Source: Pseudorasbora parva
Lineage: Eukaryota > Chordata > Actinopteri > Cypriniformes > Gobionidae
Length of the DNA: 64,000 nt
Direction of reading: 5' to 3'
NCBI RefSeq assembly: GCF_024679245.1
Contig: NC_090182.1
Location: forward strand, 33,379,047 to 33,443,046
A program made the position numbers and the translations under genes. Below the pieces are notes generated by a model, which was not told where the DNA came from, did not search any database, and was given only the letters and a program-made list of their open reading frames with translations. Below are positions 23,960 to 38,585 of the stretch, in pieces. Positions within the stretch are counted from its first letter, which is position 1. Each line of letters begins with the position of its first letter.

Positions 23960-26900
23960 TTAAGTTTGAAGAATCCTTGACCAAAAATGTCTTCAAAATT
24001 TCATAGTTGAGCTACTGATTAATCTATTACTATGTATAGAAAGTTCAAGTTCATAGACTCTTTGGCAATAAAATAAGTTCAAAAGTTCATCCTTGAACTG
24101 CTGATGAAACATTAGGAGTCATTAGTATCTATTGGACTCAATTGGTATACATTTTAAGTTTGAAGACTCCTTGGCCAAAAATGAATTCAAAATTTCAGAC
24201 TTGAACTACTGATGAATCTATTACTATGTATAGAAAGTTCAAGTTCATAGACTCTTTGGCAAAAAAATAAGTTCAAAAGTTCATCCTTGAACTACTGATG
24301 AAACATTAGGAGTCATTGGTATCTATTGGACTCAATTGGTATACATATAAGGTTCAAGTTCATACTCATTGGCAAAAAATAAGTTCAAAACTTCATTCAT
24401 GAACTACTGATGAAATATACAGAGTTTTTGGTATGCATAGAAATGTCAAGTTCATAGATACCAGGGTCAGAAAAAATAGTTCAAGAAATCATGTTTGAAG
24501 TTCTGAAGAAACACCGTAGAGTAAAAAGTCTGTTTATACATTTTAAGTTTGAAGACTCCTTGGCCAAAAATGTATTCAAAATTTCAGACTTGAACTACTG
24601 ATGAGTCTATTACTATGTATAGAAAGTTCAAGTTCATAGACTCTTTGGCAAAAAATAAGTTCAAAAGTTCATGCTTGACCTACTGGTGAAATATACAGAG
24701 TCTATTGATATGCATAAGACATTTCAAGTTCATAGATACCAGGGTCAGAAAAAATAGTTCAAGAAATCGTGTTTGAACTTCTGAAGAAACACTGTAGAGT
24801 CAAATGTCTGTTTATACATTTTCAGTTTAAAGACTCCTTGGCAAAAAATATAGTCAAAATTTCACACTTGAACTACTGATGAATCTATTTCTATGTATAG
24901 AAAGTTCAAGTTCATAGACTCTTTGGCAAAAAATAAGCTCAAATGTTCATGCATGAACTACTGATGAAATATACAGAGTTTTTGGTATGCATAGATATGT
25001 CAAGTTCATAGATACCAGGGTCAGAAAAAATAGTTCATGAAATCATGTTTGAACTTCTGAAGAAACACCGTAGAGTCATATGTCTTTTTATACATCTTTA
25101 GGTTTGAAGACTCCTTTGCCAAAAATGTATTCAAAATTTCAGACTTGAACTACTGATGAATCTATTACTATGTATAGAAAGTTCAAGTTCATAGACTCTT
25201 TGGCAAAAAATAAGTTCAAAAGTTCATCCTTGAACTACTGGTGAAATATACGGAGTCTATTGATATGCATAGACATTTCAAGTTCATAGATACCAGGGTC
25301 AGAAAAAATAGTTCAAGAAATCATGTTTGAACTTCTGAAGAAACACTGTAGAGTCAAATGTCTGTTTATACATTTTCAGTTTGAAGACTCCTTGGCAAAA
25401 AATATAGTCAAAATTTCACACTTGAACTACTGATGAATCTATTTCTATGTATAGAAAGTTCAAGTTCATAGACTCTTTGGCAAAAAATAAGCTCAAATGT
25501 TCATCCTTGAACTACTGATGAAATATACAGAGTCTATTGGTATGCATAGAAATGTCAAGTTCATAGATACCAGGGTCAGAAAAAATAGTTCAAGAAATCA
25601 TGTTTGAACTTCTGAAGAATCACCTTAGAGTCATAAGTCTGTTTATACATTTTAAGTTTGAAGAATCCTTGGCCAAAAATGTCTTCAAAATTTCACACTT
25701 GAGCTACTGATTAATCTATTACTATGTATAGAAAGTTCATGTTCATAGACTCTTTGGCAATAAAATAAGTTCAAAAGTTCATCCTTGAACTGCTGATGAA
25801 ACATTAGGAGTCATTAGTATCTATTGGACTCAATTGGTATACATTTTAAGTTTGAAGACTCCTTGGCCAAAAATGAATTCAAAATTTCAGACTTGAACTA
25901 CTGATGAATCTATTACTATGTATAGAAAGTTCAAGTTCATAGACTCTTTGGCAAAAAAATAAGTTCAAAAGTTCATCCTTGAACTACTGATGAAACATTA
26001 GGAGTCATTGGTATCTATTGGACTCAATTGGTATACATATAAGGTTCAAGTTCATACTCATTGGCAAAAAATAAGTTCAAAACTTCATTCATGAACTACT
26101 GATGAAATATACAGAGTTTTTGGTATGCATAGAAATGTCAAGTTCATAGATACCAGGGTCAGAAAAAATAGTTCAAGAAATCATGTTTGAAGTTCTGAAG
26201 AAACACCGTAGAGTAAAAAGTCTGTTTATACATTTTAAGTTTGAAGACTCCTTGGCCAAAAATGTATTCAAAATTTCAGACTTGAACTACTGATGAGTCT
26301 ATTACTATGTATAGAAAGTTCAAGTTCATAGACTCTTTGGCAAAAAATAAGTTCAAAAGTTCATGCTTGACCTACTGGTGAAATATACAGAGTCTATTGA
26401 TATGCATAAGACATTTCAAGTTCATAGATACCAGGGTCAGAAAAAATAGTTCAAGAAATCGTGTTTGAACTTCTGAAGAAACACTGTAGAGTCAAATGTC
26501 TGTTTATACATTTTCAGTTTAAAGACTCCTTGGCAAAAAATATAGTCAAAATTTCACACTTGAACTACTGATGAATCTATTTCTATGTATAGAAAGTTCA
26601 AGTTCATAGACTCTTTGGCAAAAAATAAGCTCAAATGTTCATGCATGAACTACTGATGAAATATACAGAGTTTTTGGTATGCATAGATATGTCAAGTTCA
26701 TAGATACCAGGGTCAGAAAAAATAGTTCATGAAATCATGTTTGAACTTCTGAAGAAACACCGTAGAGTCATATGTCTTTTTATACATCTTTAGGTTTGAA
26801 GACTCCTTTGCCAAAAATGTATTCAAAATTTCAGACTTGAACTACTGATGAATCTATTACTATGTATAGAAAGTTCAAGTTCATAGACTCTTTGGCAAAA

Positions 26901-27345
26901 AATAAGTTCAAAAGTTCATCCTTGAACTACTGGTGAAATATACGGAGTCTATTGATATGCATAAGACATTTCAAGTTCATAGATACCAGGGTCAGAAAAA
27001 ATAGTTCAAGAAATCATGTTTGAACTTCTGAAGAAACACTGTAGAGTCAAATGTCTGTTTATACATTTTCAGTTTGAAGACTCCTTGGCAAAAAATATAG
27101 TCAAAATTTCACACTTGAACTACTGATGAATCTATTTCTATGTATAGAAAGTTCAAGTTCATAGACTCTTTGGCAAAAAATAAGCTCAAATGTTCATCCT
27201 TGAACTACTGATGAAATATACAAAGTCTATTGGTATGCATAGAAATGTCAAGTTCATAGATACCAGGGTCAGAAAAAATAGTTCAAGAAATCATGTTTGA
27301 ACTTCTGAAGAATCACCTTAGAGTCATAAGTCTGTTTATACATTT
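23960..27345. repeat. Two tandem copies of a 1,692-bp higher-order segment
   Basis: Markers such as ATTAGTATCTATTGGACTCA (24,121 and 25,813) and AAACACTGTAGAGTCAAATG (in both copies) recur at an offset of 1,692-1,693 bp with almost no differences. The segment also carries CAGTTTAAAGACTCCTTGG (about 24,823 and 26,517), which is the start of this window (position 20 onward). This is a recent tandem duplication of six or so composite units. Unit 3 lacks the whole stretch. Confidence 0.82.
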
Positions 27346-28609
27346 TAAGTTTGAAGAATCCTTGGCCAAAAATGTCTTCAAAATTTCACACTTTAGCTAC
27401 TGATTAATCTATTACTATGTATAGAAAGTTCAAGTTCATAGACTCTTTGGCAAAAAAAAATAAGTTCAAAAGTTCATCCTTGAACAACTGATGAAATATT
27501 AGGAGTCATTGGTATCTATTGTACTCAATTGGTATACATATAAGGTTCAAGCTCATACTCTTTGGCAAAAAATAAGTTCAAAAGTTCATCCATGAACTAC
27601 TTGATGAAATATACAGAGTTTTTGGTATGCATAGAAATGTCAAGTTCATAGATACCAGGGTCAGAAAAAATATTTCATGAAATCATGTTTGAACTTCTGA
27701 AGAAACACCGTAGAGTCATATGTCTTTTTATACATTTTTATGTTTGAAGACTCCTTTGCCAAAAATGTATTCAAAATTTCAGACTTGAACTACTGATGAA
27801 TCTATTACTATGCATAGAAAGTTCAAGTTCATAGACTCTTTGGCAAAAAATAAGTTCAAAAGTTCATCCTTGAACTACTGGTGAAATATACGGAGTCTAT
27901 TGATATGCATAGACATTTCAAGTTCATAGATACCAGGGTCAGAAAAAATAGTTCAAGAAATCATGATTGAAATTCTGAAGAAATACCGTAGAGTCACAAG
28001 TGTGTTTATACATTTTAAGTTTTAAAACTCCTTGGCCAAAAATATAGTCAAAATTTCACACTTGAACTACTGATGAATCTATTTCTATGTATAGAATGTT
28101 CAAGTTCATAGACTCTTTGGCAAAAAATAAGCTCATAAGTTCATCCTTGAACTACTGATGAAATATACAGAGTCTATTTGTTATGCATAGAAATGTCAAG
28201 TTCATAGATACCAGGGTCAGAAAAAAATAGTTCAAGAAATCATGTTTGAACTTCTGAAGAATCACCTTAGAGACATAAGTCTGTTTATACTTTTTAAGTT
28301 TGAAGAATCCTTGGCCAAAAATATCTTCAAAATTTCACACTTGAGCTACTGATTAATCTATTACAATGTATAGAAAGTTCAAGGTTCATAGACTCTTTGG
28401 CAAAAAAAATAAGTTCAAAAGTTCATCCTTGAACTACTGATGAAACATTAGGAGTCATTGGTATCTATTGGACTCAATTGGTATACATATAAGGTTCAAG
28501 CTCATACTCTTTGGCAAAAAATAAGTTCCAAAGTTCATGCATGAACTACTGATGAAATATACAGAGTTTTTGGTATGCATAGAAATGTCAAGTTCATAGA
28601 TACCAGGGT

Positions 28610-29719
28610 CAGAAAAAATAGTTCATGAAATCATCTTTGAACTTCTGAAGAAACACCGTAGAGTCATATCTCTTTTTATACATTTTTTAGTTTGAAGACT
28701 CCGTTGCCAAAAATGTATTCAAAATTTCAGACTTGAACTACTGATGAATCTATTACTATGTATAGAAAGATCAAGTTCACAGACTCTTTGGCAAAAAATA
28801 AGTTCAAAAGTTCATCCTTGAACTACTGGTGAAATATACGGAGTCTATTGATATGCATAGACATTTCAAGTTCATAGATACCAGGGTCAGAAAAAATAAT
28901 TCAAGAAATCATGTTTGAAGTTCTGAAGAAACACAGTAGAGTAAAAAGTCTGTTTATACATTTTAAGTTTGAAGACTCCTTGGCCAAAAATGTATTCAAA
29001 ATTTCAGACTTGAACTACTGATGAGTCTATTACTATATATAGAAAGTTCAAGTTCATAGACTCTTTGGCAAAAAATACGTTTAAAACTTCATCCTTGAAC
29101 TACTGATGAACTATACGGAGTCTAATGGTATGCATTGACATGTCAAGTTTATAGATTCCAGGGTCAGAAAAAATAGTTCATGAAATCATGTTTGAACTTC
29201 TGAAGAAACACCCTAGAGTCATATCTCTTTTTATACATTTTTTAGTTTGAAGACTCCTTTGCCAAAAATGTATTCAAAATTTCAGACTTGAACTACTGAT
29301 GAATCTATTACTATGTATAGAAAGATCAAGTTCACAGACTCTTTGGCAAAAAATAAGTTCAAAAGTTCATCCTTGAACTACTGGTGAAATATACGGAGTC
29401 TATTGATATGCATAGACATTTCAAGTTCATAGATACCAGGGTCAGAAAAAATAATTCAAGAAATCATGTTTGAAGTTCTGAAGAAACACAGTAGAGTAAA
29501 AAGTCTGTTTATACATTTTAAGTTTGAAGACTCCTTGGCCAAAAATGTATTCAAAATTTCAGACTTGAACTACTGATGAGTCTATTACTATATATAGAAA
29601 GTTCAAGTTCATAGACTCTTTGGCAAAAAATACGTTTAAAACTTCATCCTTGAACTACTGATGAACTATACGGAGTCTAATGGTATGCATTGACATGTCA
29701 AGTTTATAGATTCCAGGGT
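28610..29719. repeat. Two tandem copies of a 555-bp segment
   Basis: The GTTCATGAAATCAT step at 28,621 recurs at 29,176 (offset 555), and CATTTTTTAG at 28,681 recurs at 29,236. The copies match nearly throughout, including rare TATATATAGAAAG and AAAGATCAAGTTCACAG variants. The length is twice the 277-bp composite unit, so the duplication occurred in register. Confidence 0.85.
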
Positions 29720-32700
29720 CAGAAAAAATAGTTCAAGAAATCATGTTTGAACTTCTGAAGAATCACCTTTGAGACATAAGTCTGTTTATACATTTTAAGT
29801 TTGAAGAATCCTTGGCCAAAAATGTCTTCAAAATTTCACACTTGAGCTACTGATTAATCTATTACTATGTATAGAAAGTTCAAGGTTCATAGACTCTTTG
29901 GCAAAAAATAAGTTCAAAAGTTCATCCTTGAACTACTGATGAAATATATGGAGTCTATTGGTATGCACAGAAATTTCAAGTTCATAGATACCAGGGTCAG
30001 AAAAAATAGTTCAAGAAATCATGTTTGAACTTCTGAAGAATCACCGAAGAGTCATAAGTCTGTTTATACATTTTAAGTTTGAAGAATCCTTGGCCAAAAA
30101 TGTATTCAAAATTTCACACTTGAACTACTTATAATCTATTTCTATGTATAGAAAGTTCAAGTCCAGAGACTCTTTTGGCAAAAAATAAGTTCAAAAGTTC
30201 ATCCTTGAACTACTGGTGAAATATACGGAGTCTATTGATATGCATAGACATTTCAAGTTCATAGATACCAGGGTCAGAAAAAATAGTTCAAGAAATCATG
30301 ATTGAAATTCTGAAGAAATACCGTAGAGTCACAAGTCTGTTTATACATTTTAATTTTGAAAACTCCTTGGCAAAAATATAGTCAAAATTTCACACTTGAA
30401 CTACTGATGAATCTATTTCTATGTATAGAAAGTTCAAGGTTCATAGACTCTTTGGCAAAAAAATAAGTTCAAAAGTTCATCCTTGAACTACTGATGAAAC
30501 ATTAGGAGTCATTGGTATCTATTGGACTCAATTGGTATACATATAAGGTTCAAGCTCATACTCTTTGGCAAAACATAAGTTCAAAAGTTCATCCATGAAC
30601 TACTGATGAAATATACAGAGTTTTTTGTATGCATTGACATCTCAAGTTTATAGATTCCAGGGTGAGAGAAATTGTTCAAAAAGTCATGTTTGAACTTCTG
30701 AAGAAACACCGTAGAGTCATGTCTTTTTATACATTTTAAGGTTTGAAGACTCCTTGGCCAAAAATTTATTCAAAATTTCAGACTTGAACTACTGATGAAT
30801 CTATTACTATGTGTAGAAAGTACAATTTCATAGACTGTTTGGCAAAAAATAAGTTCAAATGTTCATCCTTGATCTACTGATGAAATATACAGAGTCTATT
30901 GGTATGCATAGAAATGTCAAGTTCATAGATACCAGGGTCAGAAAAAATAGTTCAAAAAATCATGTTTGAACTTCTGAAGAATCACCTTAAAGTCATAAGT
31001 CTGTTCATACATTTTAAGTTTGAAGAATCCTTAGCCAAAAATGTATTCAAAATTTCAAATTGAACTACTGATGAGTCTATTACTATGTATAGAAAGTTCA
31101 AGTTCATCGACTCTTTGGCCAAAAAATAAGTTCAAAAGTTCATCCTTGAACTACTGGTGAAATATACAGAGTCTACTGATATGCATAGACATTTCAAATT
31201 CATAGATACCAGGGTCAGAAAAAATAGTTCAAGAAATCATGTTTGAACTTCTGAAGAATCACCGAAGAGTCATAAGTCTGTTTATACATTTTAAGTTTGA
31301 AGAATCCTTGGCCAAAAATGTATTCAAATTTCAGACTTGAACTACTGGTGAGTCTATTACTATGTATAGAAAGTTCAAGTTCATAGACTCTTTGGCAAGA
31401 AATACGTTTAAAACTTAATCCTTGAACTACTGATGAACTATACAGAGTCTAATGGTATGCGTTGACATCTCAAGTTTATAGATTCCAGGGTGAGAGAAAT
31501 TGTTCAAAAAGTCATGTTTGAACTTCTGAAGAAACACCGTAGAGTCATATGTCTTTTTATACATTTTTAGGTTTGAAGACTCCTTGGCCAAAAATGTATT
31601 CAAAATTTCACACTTGAACTACTGATGAATCTATTACTATGTGTAGAAAGTACAATTTCATAGACTGTTTGGCAAAAAATAAGTTCAAATGTTCATCCTT
31701 GAACTACTGATGAAATATACAGAGTCTATTGGTATGCATAGAAATGTCAAGTTCATAGATACCAGGGTCAGAAAAAATAGTTCAAAAAATCATGTTTGAA
31801 CTTCTGAAGAATCACCTTAAATTCATAAGTCTGTTCATACATTTTAAGTTTGAAGAATCCTTAGCCAAAAATGTATTCAAAATTTCACACTTGAACTACT
31901 GATGAGTCTATTACTATGTATAGAAAGTTCAAGTTCATAGACTCTTTGGCCAAAAAATAAGTTCAAAAGTTCATCCTTGAACTACTGGTTAAATATACAG
32001 AGTCTATTGATATGAATAGACATTTCAAGTTCATAGATACCAGGGTCAGAAAAAATAGTTCAAGAAGTCATGTTTGAACTTCTGAAGAATCACCGAAGAG
32101 TCAAAAGTCTGTTTATACATTTTAAGTTTGAAGAATCCTTGGCCAGAAATGTATTCAAAATTTCAGACTTGAACTACTGATGAATTTATTATTATGTATA
32201 GAAAGTTCAAGTTCATAGACTCTTTGGCAAAAAATACGTTTAAAACTTCATCCTTGAACTACTGATGAAACATTAGGAGTCATTGGTATCTATTGGACTC
32301 AATTGGTATACATATAAGGTTCAAGCTCATACTCTTTGGCATAAAATAAGTTCAAAAGTTCATCCTTGAACTACTGGTGAAATATACAGAGTCTATTGAT
32401 ATGCATAGACATTTCAAGTTCATAGATACCATGGTCAGAAAAAATTGTTCAAGAAATCATGTTTGAACTTCTGAAGAAACACCATAGAGTCATAAGTCTG
32501 TTTATACATTTTAAGTTTGAAGAATCCTTGGTCAAAAATATAGTCAAAATTTCACACTTGAACTACTGATTAATCTATTACTATGTATAGAAAGTTCAAG
32601 TTCATAGACTCTTTGGCAAAAAATAAGTTCAAAAGTTCATCCTTGAACTACTGATGAAATATACAGAGTCTATTGGTATGCATAGAAATGTCAAGTTCAT

Positions 32701-33999
32701 AGATACCAGGGTCAGAAAAAATAGTTCAAAAAATCATGTTTGAACTTCTGAAGAATCACCTTAAAGTCATAAGTCTTTTCATACATTTTAAGTTTGAAGA
32801 ATCCTTAGCCAAAAATGTATTCAAAATTTCACACTTGAACTACTGATGAGTCTATTACTATGTATAGAAAGTTCAAGTTCATAGACTCTTTGGCCAAAAA
32901 ATAAGTTCAAAAGTTCATCCTTGAACTACTGGTGAAATATACACAGTCTATTGATATGCATAGACATTTCAAGTTCATAGATACCAGGGTCAGAAAAAAT
33001 AGTTCAAGAAATCATGTTTGAACTTCTGAAGAATCACCGAAGAGTCATAAGTCTGTTTATACATTTTAAGTTTGAAGAATCCTTGGCCAAAAATGTATTC
33101 AAAATTTCAGACTTGAACTACTGATGAATTTATTATTATGTATAGAAAGTTCAAGTTCATAGACTCTTTGGCAAAAAATACGTTTAAAACTTCATCCTTG
33201 AACTACTGATGAAATATACGGAGTCTATTGGTATGCATAGAAATGTCAAGTTCATACATTACCAGGGTCAATACCAGGGTCAGAAAAAATAGTTCAAGAA
33301 ATCATGTTTGAACTTCTGAAGAATCACCTTAAAGTCATAAGTCTGTTCATACATTTTAAGTTTGAAGAATCCTTAGCCAAAAATGTATAAAAAAAGTCAC
33401 ACTTGAACTACTGATAATCTATTACTATTTATAGAAAGTTCAAGTTCTGAGACTCTTTAGCAAAAAATAATTTCAAAAGTTAATTCCTTGAACTACTGAT
33501 GAAATATACAGAGTCTATTGGTATGCATAGAAATGTCAAGTTCATAAATACCAGGGTCAGAAAAAATAGTTCATGAAATCATGTTTGAACTTCTGAAGAA
33601 ACACCGTAGAGTCATATTTCTTTTTATACATTTTTTAGTTTGAAGATTCCATTGCCAAAAATGTATTCAAAATTTCAGACTTGAACTACTGATTAATCTA
33701 TTACTATGTATAGAAAGTTCAAGTTCATAGACACTTTGACCAAAAAATAAGTTCAAAAGTTCATCCTTGAACTACTGGTGAAATATACGGAGTCCATTGA
33801 TATGCATAGACATTTCAAGTTCATAGATACCAGGGTCAGAAAAAATAGTTCAAGAAATCATGTTTGAACTTCTGAAGAAACACCGTAGAGTAATAAGTCG
33901 TTTTATACATTTTAAGTTTGAAGACTCCTTGGCCAAAAATGTATAAAAAATTTCAGACTTGAACTACTGATGAGTCTATTACTATGTATAGAAAGTTCA

Positions 34000-36900
34000 A
34001 GTTCATAGACTCTTTGGCAAAAAATAAGTTCAAAAGTTCATCCTTGAACTACTGATGAAACAATAGAAGTCATTGGTATCTATTGGACTCAATTGGTATA
34101 CATATAAGGTTCAAGTTCATACTCTTTGGCAAAAAATAAGTTCAAAAGTTCATCCTTGAACTACTGATGAAATATACAGAGTCTATTGGTATGCACAGAA
34201 ATGTCAAGTTCATGGATACGAGGGTCAGAAGAAATAGTTCAAGAAATCATGTTTGAACTTCTGAAGAATCACCGAAGAGTCATAAGTCTGTTTATACATT
34301 TTAAGTTTGAAGAATCCTTGGCCAAAAATGTATTCAAAATTTCAGACTTGAACTACTGATGAATCTATTACTATGTATAGAAAGTTCAAGTTCATAGACT
34401 CTTTGGCAAAAAAATAAGTTCAAAAGTTCATCCTTGAACTACTGGTGAAACATTAGGAGTCATTTGTATCTATTGGACTCAATTAGTATACATATAAGGT
34501 TCAAGCTCATACTCTTTGGCATAAAATAAGTTCAAAAGTTCATCCATGAACTACTGATGAAATATACACAGTTTTTGGTATGCATAGAAATGTCAAGTTC
34601 ATAGATACCAGGGTCAGAAAAAATAGTTCATGAAATCATGTTTGAACTTCTGAAGAAACACCGTAGAGTCATATTTCTTTTTATACATTTTTTAGTTTGA
34701 AGATTCCATTGCCAAAAATGTATTCAAAATTTCAGACTTGAACTACTGATTAATCTATTACTATGTATAGAAAGTTCAAGTTCATAGACTCTTTGGCCAA
34801 AAAATAAGTTCAAAAGTTCATCCTTGAACTACTGGTGAAATATACAGAGTCTTTTGATATGCATAGACATTTCAAGTTCATAGATACCAGGATCAGAAAA
34901 AATAGTTCAAGAAATCATGTTTGAACTTCTGAAAAAACACAGTAGAGTCAAAAGTCTGTTTATACATTTTCAGTTTGAAGACTCCTTGGCAAAAAATATA
35001 GTCAAAATTTCACACTTGAACTACTGATGAATCTATTACTATGTATAGAAAGTTCGAGGTTCATAGACTCTTTGGCAAAAAAATAAGTTCAAAAGTTCGT
35101 CCTTGAACTACTGATGAAACATTAGGAGTCATTGGTATCTATTGGACTCAATTGGTATACATATAAGGTTCAAGCTCATACTCTTTGGCATAAAATAAGT
35201 TCAAAAGTTCATCCATGAACTACTGATGAAATATGCACAGTTTTTGGTATGCATAGAAATGTCAACTTCATAGATACCAGGGTCAGAAAAAATAGTTCAT
35301 GAAATCATGTTTGAACTTCTGAAAAAACACAGTAGAGTCATATGTCTTTTTATACATTTTTAAGTTTGAAGACGCCTTGGCCAAAAATGTATTCAAAATT
35401 TCAGACTTTAAATACTGGTGAATCTATTAATATGTATAGAAAGTTCAAGTTCATAGACTCTTTGGCAAAAAATAAGATCAAAAGTTCATCCTTGAACTAC
35501 TGGTGAAATATACGGAGTCTATTGATATGCATAGACATTTCAAGTTCATAGATACCAGGGTCAGAAAAATAGTTCAAGAAATCATGTTTGAACTTCTGAA
35601 GAATCACCGAAGAGTCATAAGTCTGTTTATACATTTTAAGTTTGAAGAATCCTTGGCCAAAAAATGTATTCAAAATTTCAGACTTGAACTACTGATGAAT
35701 TTATTATTATGTATAGAAAGTTCAAATTCATATAGACTCTTTGGCAAAAAATACGTTTAAAACTTCATCCTTGAACTACTGATGAAATTTACAGAGTCTA
35801 TTGGTATGCATAGAAATGTCAAGTTCATACATTACCAGGGTCAATACCAGGGTCAGAAAAAATAGTTCAAGAAATCATGTTTGAACTTCTGAAGAATCAC
35901 CTTAAAGTCATAAGTCTGTTCATACATTTTAAGTTTGAAGAATCCTTAGCCAAAAATGTATAAAAAATGTCACACTTGAACTACTGATAATCTATTACCA
36001 TTTATAGAAAGTTCAAGTTCTGAGACTCTTTGGCAAAAAATAAGTTCAAAATTTCATTCCTTGAACTACTGATGAAATATACAGAGTCTATTGGTATGCA
36101 TAGAAATGTCAAGGTCATAGATGCCAGGGTCAGAAAAAATAGTTCAAGAAATCATGTTTGAACTTCTGAAGAAACACCATAGAGTCATAAGTCTGTTTAT
36201 ACATTTTAAGTTTGAAGTATCCTTAGCCAAAAATGTATAAAAAATGTCACACTTGAACTACTGATAATCTATTACCATTTATAGAAAGTTCAAGTTCATA
36301 GACTCTTTGGCAAAAAATAAGTTCAAAAGTTCATCCTTGAACTACTGATGAAACAATAGAAGTCATTGGTATCTATTGGACTCAATTGGTATACATATAA
36401 GGTTCAAGTTCATACTCTTTGGCAAAAAATAAGTTCAAAAGTTCATCCTTGAACTACTGATGAAATATACAGAGTCTATTGGTATGCACAGAAATGTCAA
36501 GTTCATGGATACGAGGGTCAGAAGAAATAGTTCAAGAAATCATGTTTGAACTTCTGAAGAATCACCGAAGAGTCATAAGTCTGTTTATACATTTTAAGTT
36601 TGAAGAATCCTTGGCCAAAAATGTATTCAAAATTTCAGACTTGAACTACTGATGAATCTATTACTATGTATAGAAAGTTCAAGTTCATAGACTCTTTGGC
36701 AAAAAAATAAGTTCAAAAGTTCATCCTTGAACTACTGGTGAAACATTAGGAGTCATTTGTATCTATTGGACTCAATTAGTATACATATAAGGTTCAAGCT
36801 CATACTCTTTGGCATAAAATAAGTTCAAAAGTTCATCCATGAACTACTGATGAAATATACACAGTTTTTGGTATGCATAGAAATGTCAAGTTCATAGATA

Positions 36901-38585
36901 CCAGGGTCAGAAAAAATAGTTCATGAAATCATGTTTGAACTTCTGAAGAAACACCGTAGAGTCATATTTCTTTTTATACATTTTTTAGTTTGAAGATTCC
37001 ATTGCCAAAAATGTATTCAAAATTTCAGACTTGAACTACTGATTAATCTATTACTATGTATAGAAAGTTCAAGTTCATAGACTCTTTGGCCAAAAAATAA
37101 GTTCAAAAGTTCATCCTTGAACTACTGGTGAAATATACAGAGTCTTTTGATATGCATAGACATTTCAAGTTCATAGATACCAGGATCAGAAAAAATAGTT
37201 CAAGAAATCATGTTTGAACTTCTGAAAAAACACAGTAGAGTCAAAAGTCTGTTTATACATTTTCAGTTTGAAGACTCCTTGGCAAAAAATATAGTCAAAA
37301 TTTCACACTTGAACTACTGATGAATCTATTACTATGTATAGAAAGTTCGAGGTTCATAGACTCTTTGGCAAAAAAATAAGTTCAAAAGTTCGTCCTTGAA
37401 CTACTGATGAAACATTAGGAGTCATTGGTATCTATTGGACTCAATTGGTATACATATAAGGTTCAAGCTCATACTCTTTGGCATAAAATAAGTTCAAAAG
37501 TTCATCCATGAACTACTGATGAAATATGCACAGTTTTTGGTATGCATAGAAATGTCAACTTCATAGATACCAGGGTCAGAAAAAATAGTTCATGAAATCA
37601 TGTTTGAACTTCTGAAAAAACACAGTAGAGTCATATGTCTTTTTATACATTTTTAAGTTTGAAGACGCCTTGGCCAAAAATGTATTCAAAATTTCAGACT
37701 TTAAATACTGGTGAATCTATTAATATGTATAGAAAGTTCAAGTTCATAGACTCTTTGGCAAAAAATAAGATCAAAAGTTCATCCTTGAACTACTGGTGAA
37801 ATATACGGAGTCTATTGATATGCATAGACATTTCAAGTTCATAGATACCAGGGTCAGAAAAATAGTTCAAGAAATCATGTTTGAACTTCTGAAGAATCAC
37901 CGAAGAGTCATAAGTCTGTTTATACATTTTAAGTTTGAAGAATCCTTGGCCAAAAAATGTATTCAAAATTTCAGACTTGAACTACTGATGAATTTATTAT
38001 TATGTATAGAAAGTTCAAATTCATATAGACTCTTTGGCAAAAAATACGTTTAAAACTTCATCCTTGAACTACTGATGAAATTTACAGAGTCTATTGGTAT
38101 GCATAGAAATGTCAAGTTCATACATTACCAGGGTCAATACCAGGGTCAGAAAAAATAGTTCAAGAAATCATGTTTGAACTTCTGAAGAATCACCTTAAAG
38201 TCATAAGTCTGTTCATACATTTTAAGTTTGAAGAATCCTTAGCCAAAAATGTATAAAAAATGTCACACTTGAACTACTGATAATCTATTACCATTTATAG
38301 AAAGTTCAAGTTCTGAGACTCTTTGGCAAAAAATAAGTTCAAAATTTCATTCCTTGAACTACTGATGAAATATACAGAGTCTATTGGTATGCATAGAAAT
38401 GTCAAGGTCATAGATGCCAGGGTCAGAAAAAATAGTTCAAGAAATCATGTTTGAACTTCTGAAGAAACACCATAGAGTCATAAGTCTGTTTATACATTTT
38501 AAGTTTGAAGTATCCTTAGCCAAAAATGTATAAAAAATGTCACACTTGAACTACTGATAATCTATTACCATTTATAGAAAGTTCA
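34000..38585. repeat. Two tandem copies of a 2,293-bp higher-order segment
   Basis: ACTGATGAAACAATAGAAG at 34,051 recurs at 36,344, and the 85-codon open frame at 35,503 recurs unchanged at 37,796 (both offset 2,293). The junction at about 36,293 is visible as a hybrid. The preceding bases (ACCATTTATAGAAAGTTCAA) match 38,564-38,583, where GTTCTGAGACTC follows, while at 36,293 the following bases are GTTCATAGACTC as in the first copy. Divergence between copies is close to nil by eye. Confidence 0.85.

Noticed and set aside
35503..35760. Identical 85-codon plus-strand open frames at 35,503, 37,796 and 40,628
   Set aside because: They lie in ordinary satellite A subunits, and their identity reflects recent duplication of the DNA blocks. 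Single-base indels in sister units close the same frame.
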